From: Methanoculleus sp.
GTDB taxonomy: Archaea; Halobacteriota; Methanomicrobia; Methanomicrobiales; Methanoculleaceae
Direction: 5' to 3'
Assembly: GCF_030019085.1 (NCBI RefSeq)
Contig: NZ_JASEFJ010000004.1
Span: forward strand, 1 to 64,000
DNA: 64,000 nt
Shown: piece after piece, positions 34,366 through 45,200 of the stretch
Layout: each line of letters opens with the position of its first letter
Numbering within the stretch: position 1 is the stretch's first letter
Made by a program: the position numbers and the translations under genes
The notes under the pieces: generated by a model
The model's input: only the letters and a program-made list of their open reading frames with translations
What the model was told of the DNA's origin: nothing
The model's database searches: none

Positions 34366-35402
34366 ATGATGGAAATCAAGTATGTATCGACGACATGCCC
34401 GTACTGCGGCACCGGGTGCGGGTTCAAACTTGTCGTCCGGGACGGCAAGGCATTCGACGCGGCGCACCGGCAGCGCTCACCCGTCAGCGGGGGAAAACTC
34501 TGCCCCAAAGGGCGTTGCGCCCACGAATTCATCAACAGCCCCGACCGCCTCGAAAAACCGCTGATCAAGAAGGACGGCGAGTTTGTCGAGGTGACCTGGG
34601 ACGAGGCCTACGACCTGATCGCGGAGAAGTTCGGGTCCTGCAAACCCGACGAGATAGCCTGCCTCTCCTCCGCCCGGACCTCGAACGAGGAGAACTGCCT
34701 GATGCAGAAGTTCGCGCGGGTGGCGCTCAGGACCCCCACGTCGATTACTGCGCCCGGCTCTGCCACGCATCCACCGTCGCGGGGCCTCGCGGCGGTCTTC
34801 GGGTCCGGTGCGATGACCAACTCGATCAGGGACATCGCCGAGTCGAAGTGCGTCTTCGTCCTCGGGAGTAACACCTTCGAGCAGCACCCGCTCATCGGGC
34901 GGAGCATCATCCGTGCGAGAGGAGCGGCGGCAAGGTCGAGAACGCGATGCTGAAACTCGGCGATAAGTGGCGGGCACGCTGCTCCGGGGCGCTCGGCGAA
35001 GGCACGGAGCGCCTGAACCGGATCCGGGAGCAGACGAGCCGGCGCATCAAGTGCTGCTCCTGCATCGAGAACTGCCCGATCTGCTACTGCCTAGACTGCA
35101 GCACGAAGAAAGACTACCCGGTCGAACCCGGCGTGATCCCGCCGCCCTTCATGTTCCACCAGATCCGGTTCGCGCACATCTCCGACTCCTGCGTCAACTG
35201 CGGCCAGTGCGAGGAACTCTGTCCCGTGGAGATCTCGAACCCGGTCTTCCTCCACGCGATCCAGACCGATCTCGAGAAACTCTCTGGGTTCCACCCGGGC
35301 GAGGATATGACCCCGCCGGTGCTGGCTCCTGTCGAGGAGACGACAGGGAGAAAGCGCCTCGATGCGGCGGGGAGCGGCCAGATCTTCGATATCTTCCGCT
35401 GA
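34366..35402 (+). pseudogene. fdhA: Formate dehydrogenase fdhA'-fdhB' chimera
   Basis: From ATG 34366 the frame is the N-terminus of F420-linked formate dehydrogenase alpha: CPYCGTGCGFKL and GKLCPKGRCAHEF (4Fe-4S site), WDEAYDLIAEKFGS. Between 34728 and 34785 two compensating frameshifts scramble HVDYCARLCHASTVAG. After GRSIIRAR (near 34920) the sequence switches to the beta subunit in another frame: KVENAMLKLGDKWRARCSG, RRIKCCSCIENCPICYCLDC, SCVNCGQCEELCPVEI, ending 35402. About two thirds of fdhA (including the Sec/Cys active site) and the first half of fdhB are deleted. fdhC lies 2.8 kb further on, past a CLC gene. Confidence 0.88.
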
Positions 35403-35412
35403 TCCGGGTTTC

Positions 35413-37305
35413 TCACCTCTCCACTACCGACCCTTTTTTCCCGTCAGGGCTTTTCTCGGATGCCGTACCCGGTCCGATCAGGGTGCTGTTCCCGGTAAGG
35501 CGGTGTTTTGCCCCGGACTGAGACGCTCTCCTGATATATGCTTTCATGATGTCCGTTCGGCTGATAAACCCCGAGAGCGTCCTCGGGTCCTCTGCCGGGA
35601 CGACGGGCAGGTGATGGATGTCGTGTTCGGTCATCAGCGCCAGAGCCTCGCGGAGCGTGCAGGCATGATGCACGGTGAACACCCGTGGAGTCATGACATC
35701 CTCCACCAGTACGTCGTGTTCGCCGTTTATCCGGTGATCCCTGACATCATCGAGAGCGATCATGCCGACGAGTTTCCCTTCCCCGTCGAGCACCGGAAAC
35801 GCGGTATGCAGCGTCTCGTCGATCAGGCGGAGCACCCGCCCGGTGGTATCACCGGGCGATACGGCGACAATCCGGTCGCGGGGCACCATAACATCGCTCA
35901 CATGAATATCCTGGAGTATTTCTACCATATACTCGTCACGATGAGCAGGCGACCGGGACCGGTTCAGCACCTGCTCGCGGAAGATAGTGGACTGACCGAT
36001 GAGGAGGGCCGCCACCGAGACGGCACCCATCGCCGGGACGAGCAGGGAGAAGTCGTCGGTCATCTCCACGACCATGATCATGACCGCGATCGGTGCGTGG
36101 GAGATCGCACCAAAGAGAGCGATCATCCCGACGACGACGAAGACCGGCACGGACTCGACAGGCACGATCCCCGGGAGGGCGAGGTGCAGCAGGGACCCGA
36201 AGGCGCCCCCCGTCGCCCCGCCGATCACCAGCCCCGGCGCGAAAACGCCGCCGCTCCCCCCGGAGCCGATGGTGAGCGACGTCGTCAGGATCTTCGCAAA
36301 CGGGAGGAACAGCAGCACCCCGATCGGGAGCATGTTATACAGCGCGAGTTGCGTGAACCCGTATCCGGTTCCGAGGCTGCCGAGACCGACGACTGCCGCT
36401 TCGGGAGAGAGAGCCGCAAGAGCAAGAACGAACAGGCCGGTGAGGAATGCTCCTGCGAGGGGTTTGAAGTGATTCGGGAGGTTCAGGCGGCTGAATATAT
36501 CTTTAAAAATCCTGTTTGTACCATAGAAGGTGTTTATGTAAATCAGGCCGACTGCAGTCGAGACCACGCCGAGGAGAACGAAGAGAGGAATCTGGTAGAC
36601 GTTCCAGGAGGTTGCCCCGGGGCCGAAGACCGGTTCAAACCCCTCAACCAGACCGAAGATGGCATATCCGATGACAGAGGCGAGGAACGCAGGAACGATC
36701 GCTTCGGCTTCGAAGTCCTGCTTGTAGAGGATCTCCGCAGCGAGGATCGCCCCTCCGAGAGGCGCCATAAAGATCGTGCCGATTCCGGCGCCGACACCGG
36801 TGGCGATAGCAAGCCTCCGCTCATGGGCGGAGAGGCCTAAAAGATCGGCGGCGATCGAACCGAAACCGGCCGACATCTGTGCAGTCGGCCCTTCACGCCC
36901 GGCACTCCCTCCCGTCGAGATGGTCAGGACGGCAGTGACCGCTTTGACGAGGGGGACGCGCCAGCGTACCCGTCCTTCTCCATGGAACGCCTTTATTGCC
37001 GCATCGGTCCCGTGGCCTTCCGCCTCCGGGGCAAGGGAGTAGACCAGGAGGCCGGAGATTAGCCCTCCGAAACAGATGACGGGGAGAATCATCCAGAGGT
37101 GATCGGGAGGGGCCCATTGACCGATATCCTGGAGAGTCTGCCCTTCCTTCGGGAGATCGAACCCGACGATGCCTTCCATGAAAAATGCAGTTCCGAGTTT
37201 CAATCCTTCGAAAAAGCACAGAGCGCCGACGCCGGAGATGAGCCCGACGATGATGGCGATAAGTATTACCCTCCTGTAGGAAGTGACGGTTTCCTCGATC
37301 TGCAT
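35413..37305 (-). CDS. CLC-type chloride channel/antiporter with CBS pair
   Basis: 630 residues. About 11 membrane helices carry the CLC signatures GSAGREGPTAQ (gating glutamate in GREGP) and GSGGSGGVFAPGLVIGGATG. Residues ~480-600 form two CBS domains (VSDVMVPRDRIVAVSPGD and VEDVMTPRVFTVHHACTL), which bind adenine nucleotides and tune transport. Full length with ATG 37305. It moves chloride or another halide, channel or H+ exchanger. It is convergent with the fdh chimera (stops 11 bases apart). Confidence 0.93.
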   Translation of the reverse strand: MQIEETVTSYRRVILIAIIVGLISGVGALCFFEGLKLGTAFFMEGIVGFDLPKEGQTLQDIGQWAPPDHLWMILPVICFGGLISGLLVYSLAPEAEGHGTDAAIKAFHGEGRVRWRVPLVKAVTAVLTISTGGSAGREGPTAQMSAGFGSIAADLLGLSAHERRLAIATGVGAGIGTIFMAPLGGAILAAEILYKQDFEAEAIVPAFLASVIGYAIFGLVEGFEPVFGPGATSWNVYQIPLFVLLGVVSTAVGLIYINTFYGTNRIFKDIFSRLNLPNHFKPLAGAFLTGLFVLALAALSPEAAVVGLGSLGTGYGFTQLALYNMLPIGVLLFLPFAKILTTSLTIGSGGSGGVFAPGLVIGGATGGAFGSLLHLALPGIVPVESVPVFVVVGMIALFGAISHAPIAVMIMVVEMTDDFSLLVPAMGAVSVAALLIGQSTIFREQVLNRSRSPAHRDEYMVEILQDIHVSDVMVPRDRIVAVSPGDTTGRVLRLIDETLHTAFPVLDGEGKLVGMIALDDVRDHRINGEHDVLVEDVMTPRVFTVHHACTLREALALMTEHDIHHLPVVPAEDPRTLSGFISRTDIMKAYIRRASQSGAKHRLTGNSTLIGPGTASEKSPDGKKGSVVER

Positions 37306-38096
37306 GGAATTATGACATAAATTTGTTTAACACTTATTTAAAATGGTTGACTTTCACCGGTGGCAGCGGTACAGGGTTGCGCATCACCGCCGGACGTCCC
37401 GGTGCGGCATTTTCTTTTACCCCTCTTCACCGCCATCGCTGGGCTCTCTCAGCGATCTCCCCGGACGGTGTCCAGGTACCGCTCACCACCAGAGGCCCGA
37501 CAATGCTCCTATGGCCCGCGTTATCCGTGGGGATGGGGAAAGAGCAGAGACGAAACCACAACCGCCAGAGGGCCGGTATATCCCTCTCACCAGGAGGGGC
37601 GTGGCATCGGACGGCGGTTTGCAGGCGGCCATAATCGAAGGCACCCCGGAGGGACAGAGCGCACCGCCGGGCGGGGAGGGTGCCACGGGACCCTCAAATC
37701 CGTTTGAAAAGGAGCCCTGTCCTGCATGGGGGCGGACCCCGGAAATTGAAGCAAAAGGGTTGTTTTCCCAAAAATCTGTCATTCATCTGGTCAGGGCACC
37801 TGTTCCCGAAGCCGTCCCGACGCGCAGGCGTCTAAGGCGATTTTACCTGGCGTCCGTTACCCCGATATAGATCTGGATGGGGAATGGGTAATCTGCGCGC
37901 CCGCCCTAACATGCTCGCTCGAACAACCCACTGAAATCACCTATATTCCGCGTGGTCTCAAAAGCAAAGGCAGAAGCATCGTTTATCGATCCGTCATGTT
38001 TAATTATGGCAATTAACTCACGGCGATGATAAACGTCTGAGTTTGGGCTGTACTCGCTGCGCATAGCGATCATTTCGAAATGTATTAATAGCATTC
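37306..38096. other. Long intergenic stretch, no confident gene
   Basis: The first part should hold the promoter of the CLC gene on the minus strand (TAAATAAGTG near 37330-37340). Open frames at 37343-37870 (plus) and 37906-38094 (minus, 62 codons) have no ribosome binding site or motif. The section from about 37980 onward is AT-rich and leads into the fdhC promoter. Confidence 0.45.
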
Positions 38097-38117
38097 TCTA
38101 ATTACTGATTAATTAGA
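38097..38117. promoter_or_regulatory. Perfect inverted repeat upstream of fdhC
   Basis: TCTAATTA-CTGAT-TAATTAGA: two exact 8-base arms, 59 bases before the fdhC ATG. Position and symmetry suit a regulator site or a TATA-overlapping operator. A GAGAGGTG ribosome binding site follows at 38160-38167. Confidence 0.6.
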
Positions 38118-38175
38118 CCTATCCATTTGAATTACCTGATGGTATAGGTAGGACGTTTAGAGAGGTGTATGAAAA

Positions 38176-39048
38176 ATGGTATTCCATCCTCCAGTTGCTA
38201 TCGTAGCAAAAGCTGGTGATGCCGGGAAGTACAAGACTGGCCTGCCGGCCTGGAACATGATCCTGCGTGGATTCATGGCAGGAGCATACATCGCCATGGG
38301 TGGTGCCCTCGCAACGGTCTGCAGTACCGGTGCGGCGGATTTCCTGGGTGCAGGTGTAGGAAAACTGATTCTTGGTGGTGTTTTCCCTGTTGGGCTTATT
38401 ATCATCGTTTTGACCGGTGCGGAGCTCTTCACCGGTGATGCGATGCTCGCTCCAATGGCAGCGTTTATCCACAAGATCAGCTGGGCAAGTGTGATCAAAC
38501 TATGGATCCTGGTGTACATCGGCAACCTGATCGGGTCGATCGTGTTCGCCTACATCATGGCCAACGGCCCGCTGACAAGCTTCAGCGCAACAGGAGCCGC
38601 GACCGTCAACGCTTTCGGTCTCACTGCCGTTAACATCGGGCTGGGTAAGGTGGCCTATGCCGGTACGATGGGACAGTGGTCTCTTCTGCTCAAAGCTATC
38701 GCCTGTAACTGGCTTGTCAACCTGGCCATCCTGCTCGGTATCTGTGCTGACGACGCCATAGGCAAGATCGTCGGCATCTGGTTCCCGATCATGGCTTTCG
38801 TTTCCACCGGGTTTGAGCACTGTGTCGCAAACATGTACTTCATCCCTGCAGCTCTCATGACAAAGGGCTACCTGAGCGCTGACCAGGTTGCCACCATCGG
38901 CGCCGCGAAACTTGAAGGCCTGAACTGGGTGACGATGTGGACGAACAACCTTATCGGAGCAACCATCGGCAACATAATCGGTGGTCTCTTCTTCGTGGGT
39001 GTGCTCTACTGGGTCGCCTTCCGCAAGGAGATTGCGGCACTCAAGTAA
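38176..39048 (+). CDS. fdhC: Formate/nitrite transporter family channel, probable formate carrier
   Basis: 290 residues, six membrane helices of the FNT fold. Conserved pieces: RGFMAGAYIAMGGALATV, LTGAELFTGDAM, CNWLVNLAI, ADDAIGKIVGIWFPIMAFVS and TGFEHCVANMY with the pore histidine. In formate-using methanogens FdhC imports formate for formate dehydrogenase and is usually followed by fdhAB. Here no fdhA/fdhB follows; instead a small membrane gene does. A good ribosome binding site (GAGAGGTG) is present, and codon use is that of a highly expressed gene. Confidence 0.93.
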   Translation: MVFHPPVAIVAKAGDAGKYKTGLPAWNMILRGFMAGAYIAMGGALATVCSTGAADFLGAGVGKLILGGVFPVGLIIIVLTGAELFTGDAMLAPMAAFIHKISWASVIKLWILVYIGNLIGSIVFAYIMANGPLTSFSATGAATVNAFGLTAVNIGLGKVAYAGTMGQWSLLLKAIACNWLVNLAILLGICADDAIGKIVGIWFPIMAFVSTGFEHCVANMYFIPAALMTKGYLSADQVATIGAAKLEGLNWVTMWTNNLIGATIGNIIGGLFFVGVLYWVAFRKEIAALK

Positions 39049-39059
39049 CGAGATACCTG

Positions 39060-39569
39060 ATGAAGATCAAAGGAATCGATGTGAAGATATCGACCATATC
39101 TCTGGTCGTTTTTGGTATCTTCACACTTTTTTTAATCGCTACGGTTGCCGTTAGCGGGGATCTATCGATCCTTATCCTCGGGGTGCCGCTCCTTGCCCTG
39201 CTCCTGATCATACCTGCAGCGCTCAACTACATGAGCCAGAAGCAGTATGCATCGCTGGTGCCGATGTATGAAGAGGAGGCAAAACCCGTCAGGGTCCGGG
39301 CGATAAACCTGAATATGCTCGGCGAACCGGTGCGCATAAAAGGCGTTGTCGAGCGGGTTTACTTCCAGTTCCTCAACCGGCCGCAGTACCTTGTAGCCGA
39401 CCGTACAGGTGAGATATCGGTAAAGATGTTCACCTCACCGGCGGAAGACATTCACGAAGGGGATCTGGTCGAGGTGCTCGGGACGGTCGTCAAACGCTAC
39501 ATCCTGGCAGGGGATGCAGCCATAAACTGCGTCTCCATAAGGAAAGTCAAGAAGGATCAGCAATCCTGA
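39060..39569 (+). CDS. Membrane-anchored OB-fold-like protein
   Basis: 169 residues from ATG 39060, 11 bases after fdhC. Two membrane helices (residues ~12-34 and 38-58), then a soluble part of about 105 residues with beta-rich sequence GEPVRIKGVVERVYFQFLN, YLVADRTGEISVKMF and DLVEVLGTVVKRY, the strand pattern of an OB fold (single-strand or oligosaccharide binding barrel). Family not known to me. Close linkage suggests cotranscription with fdhC, but a role in formate use is not implied. Confidence 0.7.
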   Translation: MKIKGIDVKISTISLVVFGIFTLFLIATVAVSGDLSILILGVPLLALLLIIPAALNYMSQKQYASLVPMYEEEAKPVRVRAINLNMLGEPVRIKGVVERVYFQFLNRPQYLVADRTGEISVKMFTSPAEDIHEGDLVEVLGTVVKRYILAGDAAINCVSIRKVKKDQQS

Positions 39570-39641
39570 TTTATTCAGTTCAGCGAAGGGGCTAAGGAAA
39601 CAGGGTGATTTCCAGCCTCACTCACATTCAGCATTTTGATC

Positions 39642-41240
39642 CTAAAACGTCTTTTCAAGCCCCTCGTCTATCGCCCGCGCCGCAGGTCTCCTGTTGAGTT
39701 CCTCGATATAGTCCTCGTAGAGATGGATCCGGGTGCTCACCGGGAACGGTATCTTGAGGGTGCTGATGACCGCTTCTCCCGCTTCAAGGGTCTGGATCTC
39801 GGTATCCATGCGCGAGAGGTCCTGTTTTGCACTGCTTGCGATGATCTCTCTATCGCCGCGATCTGAGAGTCCCATCACAACAAATGTGTTTATCTGCGCA
39901 AGGACACGGGCGTCGATGTTCTTTGGCTGCTGGGTGACCACGCAGAGGCCCACACCGAACTTCCGCCCCTCCATCGCCGCCTCCCGGAACGTCCTTGTGC
40001 TTCCGGGCCCTGAACCCAGCACCCGCTGCGCCTCCTCGATGGTTATCAGCACCTGTTTTGGCTCCCTCTCGCCATCGAGATCCTCACCCTGATGGCTCCG
40101 CATTATCCTTCGCGTTATGATCGAGAGGACGAAGAGTTCGCTCTGCTCGCTCATGCCGGGTATGTCGATCAGGACGACCCTGTTCTCGTGGAGGTCTTTT
40201 AAGATATCGGGGATCGACGAGCCCTGCTTTCTGAAGAAACGCTGGTTCCGGTTCATCATGCCCGCGATACGCCGCTGCACAACCGAGAGTGTGCTCGGCG
40301 AGAAGTTCTTGAGGTCTCGTGCAATCCCGGGATGCGGCCCCCTGTATGTCCCGGCATCAAACGTCGCGAAATCGGTCGTCTGGAAGAACTCAATCAGGTC
40401 CGAACCCGGCCTGTCCGCGAGCATCTCCACAACCTCCCGCTGGGGCGGCGAGTGTTCGTAGAGCAGGAGGAGGTCAGGCGCGCTGAAATCGTCGTGGTCA
40501 AGGTAGAGGCGGTTGAGGTGATACTTCCTGATGAAATCGTCCCCTCTGGTGGAGAAGACCGCAAGCCCATCCCTGCCAGCCTGGTAGTGGAGGAGCCCCC
40601 TTGTAGCCTCGCCGCTCGAGGACCGTCCTCCGGCCACGTACTCCCCGTGCGGGTCGACTATAAGGAGCCCGAACCTGCGGGCGCGCATGCATGAAGCGCA
40701 GAAGACCTTCATGAAGTTGCTCTTCCCCATCCCGGTCGTTGCAAAGACGCCCATGTGCTGGCGCATCACCGGCGCGTGGAGCGCCACCCTGACATCTCTA
40801 AATACGCCCTGGCCGTTCTTCATCACCCCCACCTCGATATCCCCCATCACCTGTTGCAGGAACCCAAAATCACGGGACTCCGGGCGCTCCACGCGTGAGA
40901 ACTTTGCCGGGATCGTCCGGGGCTTACGGAAGACGCCGTCTCCCCCGACGTAGCCTAGCGGTGTAGCCTCGACCAGTATAAAGACGTCCTCACCTATGCC
41001 GTAGAAATGTTCGGTGTGGGGGCGGGTGTCCCATTTCGGGTCGGAAAAGTTGCAGTCGTGGACAAGGTCGCTCACCTTTGCAAAGAACGTAAGCCCCTTG
41101 ACGCCATCTGTGATCTTTAAGACATCTCCAAGGTAGAGTCTCTCGTCATGCGGGACGGCAAACCTGTAACTGAGCACCCGATCGCCGATCAGGCGATATT
41201 TCGAGGCGTCATCGCCGTCAATATCGATCAAACTCGTCAT
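39642..41240 (-). CDS. herA: HerA bipolar DNA helicase/translocase
   Basis: 532 residues from ATG 41240 (GGTGAT five bases upstream); TTG 41252 is less likely. An N-terminal HAS-barrel-like domain precedes the FtsK-type ATPase: FATTGMGKSNFMKVF (Walker A), LLIVDPHGEYVAGG, RVVLIDIPGMSE and QVLITIEEAQRVLGSG (Walker B), and NTFVVMGLSDRGDREIIAS. HerA forms a hexamer with NurA and works with Mre11-Rad50 in resecting DNA ends. Last gene of the mre11-rad50-nurA-herA operon, overlapping nurA. Confidence 0.92.
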   Translation of the reverse strand: MTSLIDIDGDDASKYRLIGDRVLSYRFAVPHDERLYLGDVLKITDGVKGLTFFAKVSDLVHDCNFSDPKWDTRPHTEHFYGIGEDVFILVEATPLGYVGGDGVFRKPRTIPAKFSRVERPESRDFGFLQQVMGDIEVGVMKNGQGVFRDVRVALHAPVMRQHMGVFATTGMGKSNFMKVFCASCMRARRFGLLIVDPHGEYVAGGRSSSGEATRGLLHYQAGRDGLAVFSTRGDDFIRKYHLNRLYLDHDDFSAPDLLLLYEHSPPQREVVEMLADRPGSDLIEFFQTTDFATFDAGTYRGPHPGIARDLKNFSPSTLSVVQRRIAGMMNRNQRFFRKQGSSIPDILKDLHENRVVLIDIPGMSEQSELFVLSIITRRIMRSHQGEDLDGEREPKQVLITIEEAQRVLGSGPGSTRTFREAAMEGRKFGVGLCVVTQQPKNIDARVLAQINTFVVMGLSDRGDREIIASSAKQDLSRMDTEIQTLEAGEAVISTLKIPFPVSTRIHLYEDYIEELNRRPAARAIDEGLEKTF

Positions 41241-42255
41241 GGTAATCACCAAATATGCCGACGTAGTCGGAAAGGCTCATCCCAAGTCTGTCCAGACCGC
41301 CGATGATATCCTGGCGGACCTGCTCGACCGCGTCCTGCGTTATCCTTGTTGTGAGATGGGCATCGAGGAGGGGGTAGGGGTAGCCCGTCACCCTCCCGTC
41401 GTCAGAGTAGGTCGCAAGCCCGGAGAAGACCGCATCAACCATATCGGGGGTGTAGTAGCCCGGGATCTCCACCTTGAACGCCCGCCCTGCACGCGGGTGC
41501 AACCGCGCAATGTACTGCTCCCCCCTCTGTTTCCAGGTCTGTGTCTCCTGGCGGTCGATCAGGTCGCCTGCGCCGGAGACGCAGAGGTACCAGGGCGCGA
41601 CAACGCCAAGGTCGCGTGCAAGCCCCTCCGCCGCCGGGACTACCGGGTATCCTCCGCCCCAGGTCAGGGATGTCCGTTTTGTCACCGCGGCTATGAGAAC
41701 CCCACGCAGGTTGCAGAGGTTCAGGAGAGCCTCGATAACCTCGGCGTGGCTGGCGTGCCGGACCTGGAGCGTGCCGTCAAGGACGAGGAGGTCGCCTGTA
41801 TCGAGTTCTGCGGCCATCTCCATCGCCGACCAGAGTTCCAGGGTGTCCCGGACGACGGCGGCGTTTCGGGCGGGGTCGTCGTGGTCGAGAGGTGCCCGGG
41901 GGTGACGGCGGAAACAGTCGTAGAAGATCTCGTCGAAGTCACTGTTCCCGGCGCCGGGGTTGACCGTGAGGACGTGCAACGGCGTTGTCCGGCGGTAGAG
42001 GCGCTTGCCGCGGGCACAGGTACTGACCGAGGCCCTGACGGCGGCGATGGCAAAACTTCCGGCGTCAAGGATGATGGCGTTGCTCCCGTCCACCGCACAG
42101 ACGGCGCCGTCAAACCCGGGTTCGAAATGGGTGTAGGTGGTCGCATCAAACCCGCCTGCGGTTGCAAACCGCGTGGAAAGGTCTGAGGGGGCGCAGTCCC
42201 GGATCCTCGCCGCCACGCGCCGGATCGCCTCGCGGTAGGCGGTCTCTGCGTCCAT
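41218..42255 (-). CDS. nurA: NurA 5'-3' nuclease
   Basis: 345 residues. The metal-binding CAVDGSNAIILDAGSFAI with its essential aspartate lies near the N-terminus (about residue 53), LLVLDGTLQVRH has the second aspartate, and a C-terminal HLTTRITQDAVEQVRQDI motif follows. NurA cuts single strands and 5' ends, driven by HerA. ATG 42255 shares its A with the rad50 stop codon, so translation is coupled. Confidence 0.9.
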   Translation of the reverse strand: MDAETAYREAIRRVAARIRDCAPSDLSTRFATAGGFDATTYTHFEPGFDGAVCAVDGSNAIILDAGSFAIAAVRASVSTCARGKRLYRRTTPLHVLTVNPGAGNSDFDEIFYDCFRRHPRAPLDHDDPARNAAVVRDTLELWSAMEMAAELDTGDLLVLDGTLQVRHASHAEVIEALLNLCNLRGVLIAAVTKRTSLTWGGGYPVVPAAEGLARDLGVVAPWYLCVSGAGDLIDRQETQTWKQRGEQYIARLHPRAGRAFKVEIPGYYTPDMVDAVFSGLATYSDDGRVTGYPYPLLDAHLTTRITQDAVEQVRQDIIGGLDRLGMSLSDYVGIFGDYHDEFDRY

Positions 42256-45200
42256 CAGTCGACCACCCTGACCTGACTCGTCTGGTCCGGGCCCATCTCG
42301 ACGAGCAACGTCGTCGAGAACTCGTCCTGGACCTCGCTTATGTGGGATATGAGTATGATCTGGGGGAAATACGCTTCCTGGGTCCGGAGTGCCCGGAGGA
42401 GGTTTGCCCGCCGTTCCTCGTCCTGGCTCCCGAAGATCTCATCAAAGATCAGGAACGTTGAGTCGTGCACCTGGTTCACCCCGGCAAGGAACCGGGAGAG
42501 GGCCACCCGGAGAGCGATGGCGATATCGTCCTGTTCCCCGCCGCTGAACCGGTCAGCCGGATAGTCCTCCCCCATCTCGTGGACGAGGACGGCGAAGTCG
42601 TCGTCCAGCATGACCGTGTTGTAACGCCCGTCGGTGATCTCTGCAAGCACCCGGCCCGCCTCCTCCTCGATCCTGCCCCGGACAACCTGGAGGAGGTAGT
42701 CGATGTAGTCTTTGATCAGCGACCGGGTCAGTTTCAACCGCCCGATCTCAACCGTGAGCGCGTCACGCTCCCGGCCGAGTTCTTCTGCGCGGGAGAGCCT
42801 TGTGCCCTCCTGCTCGATCTCAGCCTCGAGGCTTCGTATCCGAAGGCCGGCGGCGTATATACGATCCCGTGCCGCCGCAAGGTTCTGCTCACAACCGGCA
42901 ACCCTCTCCTCCGCCGTATTTACCATCGAGTCGTCAAACCCGAGTTCCTCGATGGCAGAGCGGACGCGGAGCAGTTCGGCCTCCCTCTCTCCAAGGAGAT
43001 CGCGCCTGGCGCTGAGTGCCTCTACCAGTCGTGGGACCTCCTCGAGACGGACGCGGAGTTCGAGCGCCCGCCGATACGCCGATTCGGCACGGTCGTACTC
43101 CTGGCTGAGGCGTTCGAATCGCTCCGGGTCAAACGAGAGACCGGCAAGTTCGTCCATGACGCCCTGCAACCGTTCCCGGAGCCCATCGAGCCTGGCGGTG
43201 ATAGCATCCAGGTCATCTTCCAGCGCCGGCCGCCGCGCAAGTCTGGTCTGCGCCTCGGTGTATGCCCGGGATGCTGGTTCCAGGGCCGCTGCCTCTGCTT
43301 CCAGGCGCTTCAGGGCCTCCGGGTCAAACCCGAGCCGTGAGAGTCTGGCCTCGGCCTCCTCCCTCCGGGCCAGGTGATCCGCAACATCGGCGATGAGTCG
43401 CTTCCTCTCCTCCTGGAGAGGCAAAAGACGGCTGCATTCGCCCCGGAGGGTATCGGCCGTCGCCCGTTTCCCGGCAAGGACGCGGATCCGTTCTCTGAGA
43501 GCGTCATGTTCCGCCGGGTCGTAACCTTCAAGACCGAGAGCCCGGATCGCGGCCCGGTGCTCCTCAGCTTCGGCCTGCCACCGCCTCATCAGGTCGGCGC
43601 TCTGCTCGTAGCGGGACGTTGAGAGAGCCTGCTGTTCCTTCAGGCGCTGGAGGGTTGTGCGCTGGGCATATAGGTTCTTTAGTTCGGCAGCGAGGCTCTT
43701 CTGGCCGGCAACCGCCTGTGCGTAATCCTCTTCGAGATCGGCAAGCGCCCTCTCCATCGATCCGGCGGTTGATGCGAGGTCAGCAAGCAGGTCATCGTAA
43801 TGGTCACCGAGACCCTGGTGGCACATCGGGCACGTCCCCTCAGGCCCGGCGGCGAGGATCTCTTCCCGGTGCCCGGTCACCTTCTGGATCTCCCGGAGGA
43901 TCGCTTCCCGGCGTTCGGCGAAGGCACTGATCCGCGACGTCAGGTCGTCCTTCCTCCGTTCAGCCGCCTCGATCCGCTCCTCGACGCCCTCGAGTTCAGC
44001 AATCTCTCGGGCAAGTTCGGCGATCTCGCTCTCGAACCGGCGCACCGCCGCGGATGCGGCCTCGACCTCGCGCAGAGACCGTTCCACCTGTCGCGCGTGT
44101 TCCTGCGCCTCCTGAAACACCTCCAGACGGGCGAGCAGGCTCTCGTAGTCCGCGGTCTCCTCCTCGAGCGCACGGAGGAGCCTCTCCTTCTCCTCGAGGT
44201 CCTGGATCTCGGCCCGGTTCTCCACGACAAGCCGCTCCAGGTGAGCAAACCGCCCGTCCAGACGTGCGATCTCCTCCCGGAGGGCGTCATACCCTGGCTG
44301 AAGGGCTTTCATCGCCGCGATACGCTCGCGAAGAGATAGGGCGTCCCTGACATCCCCTTCAAGTGCGGCAACCGTACGCTCATCCTCTTTAAGCGCCGCA
44401 AGGTCGGCCTCAATCTTTGAACGGCGGTCGGCATGGTCACGGATCTGCTCCTCGAGACTGGCTGCTTCGAGGCCCAGGCGCCCGGCAAGCGCCTTCTCCT
44501 CTGCAAGCGCGGCGACCTCTGACCTCAGAGACTCGTAGCGGTCGGCGAGGGGCTGGAGTTCGTCAAGGTCGGCCCTGAGTCGCTGCCGGGCCGCGATCTC
44601 GCGCTCCATATCCCGGCACTCGGCCCGTAGCCGCTCGATATCGGCCGTTAGCCTCTCTTCCTCACGCCCAAGTTCCCGGTAGCGTTCACGGAGGGCAAGC
44701 AACCTCTCATACTCACGGCGAGCACGCTCAACCTCTTCGCGGGCGTCGGTCTCCGCGGCCCGGGCCTTCGCTGCCTCCTGCTCCGCACCGGCAAGCGCTG
44801 TCCGCAGTTCCAGGAGGTGCTCGCGGATCCCGTCAGCGTCCAGTTCCTGGAGCCTGCCGGAGAGTTCCCGGCACGTCCCCTCCCGGGCATCTATGAGTTC
44901 CTTGAGATACTCCATGCTGTCCTTTTTGAGGTAATCGATGCCCAGCACCTGCATAAACCAGTCTTTCCTTGACCCGGCACGACTCTCGAGCAGTGCGAGG
45001 AGTTCCTTCTGCCCGGCGTATATGGTGTTCCGGAAGTCGCCCGGCCCCATCCCCACGATCCGCTGGATCTCCGAAGATACCTTCTGGACGCTGTTTGCCA
45101 GGAGTTTCTGGTTCAGGTGGAGGCTGGCCTCATGCAGGGTCGAGGACGGGCGGCGTTTGAACCTCCGGAGAACTGCGTAATCGTTCCCGCCGACAGAAAA

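Noticed and set aside
37906..38094. 62-codon minus-strand ORF upstream of fdhC
   Set aside because: AT-rich non-coding composition, no ribosome binding site, no similarity that I recognise.
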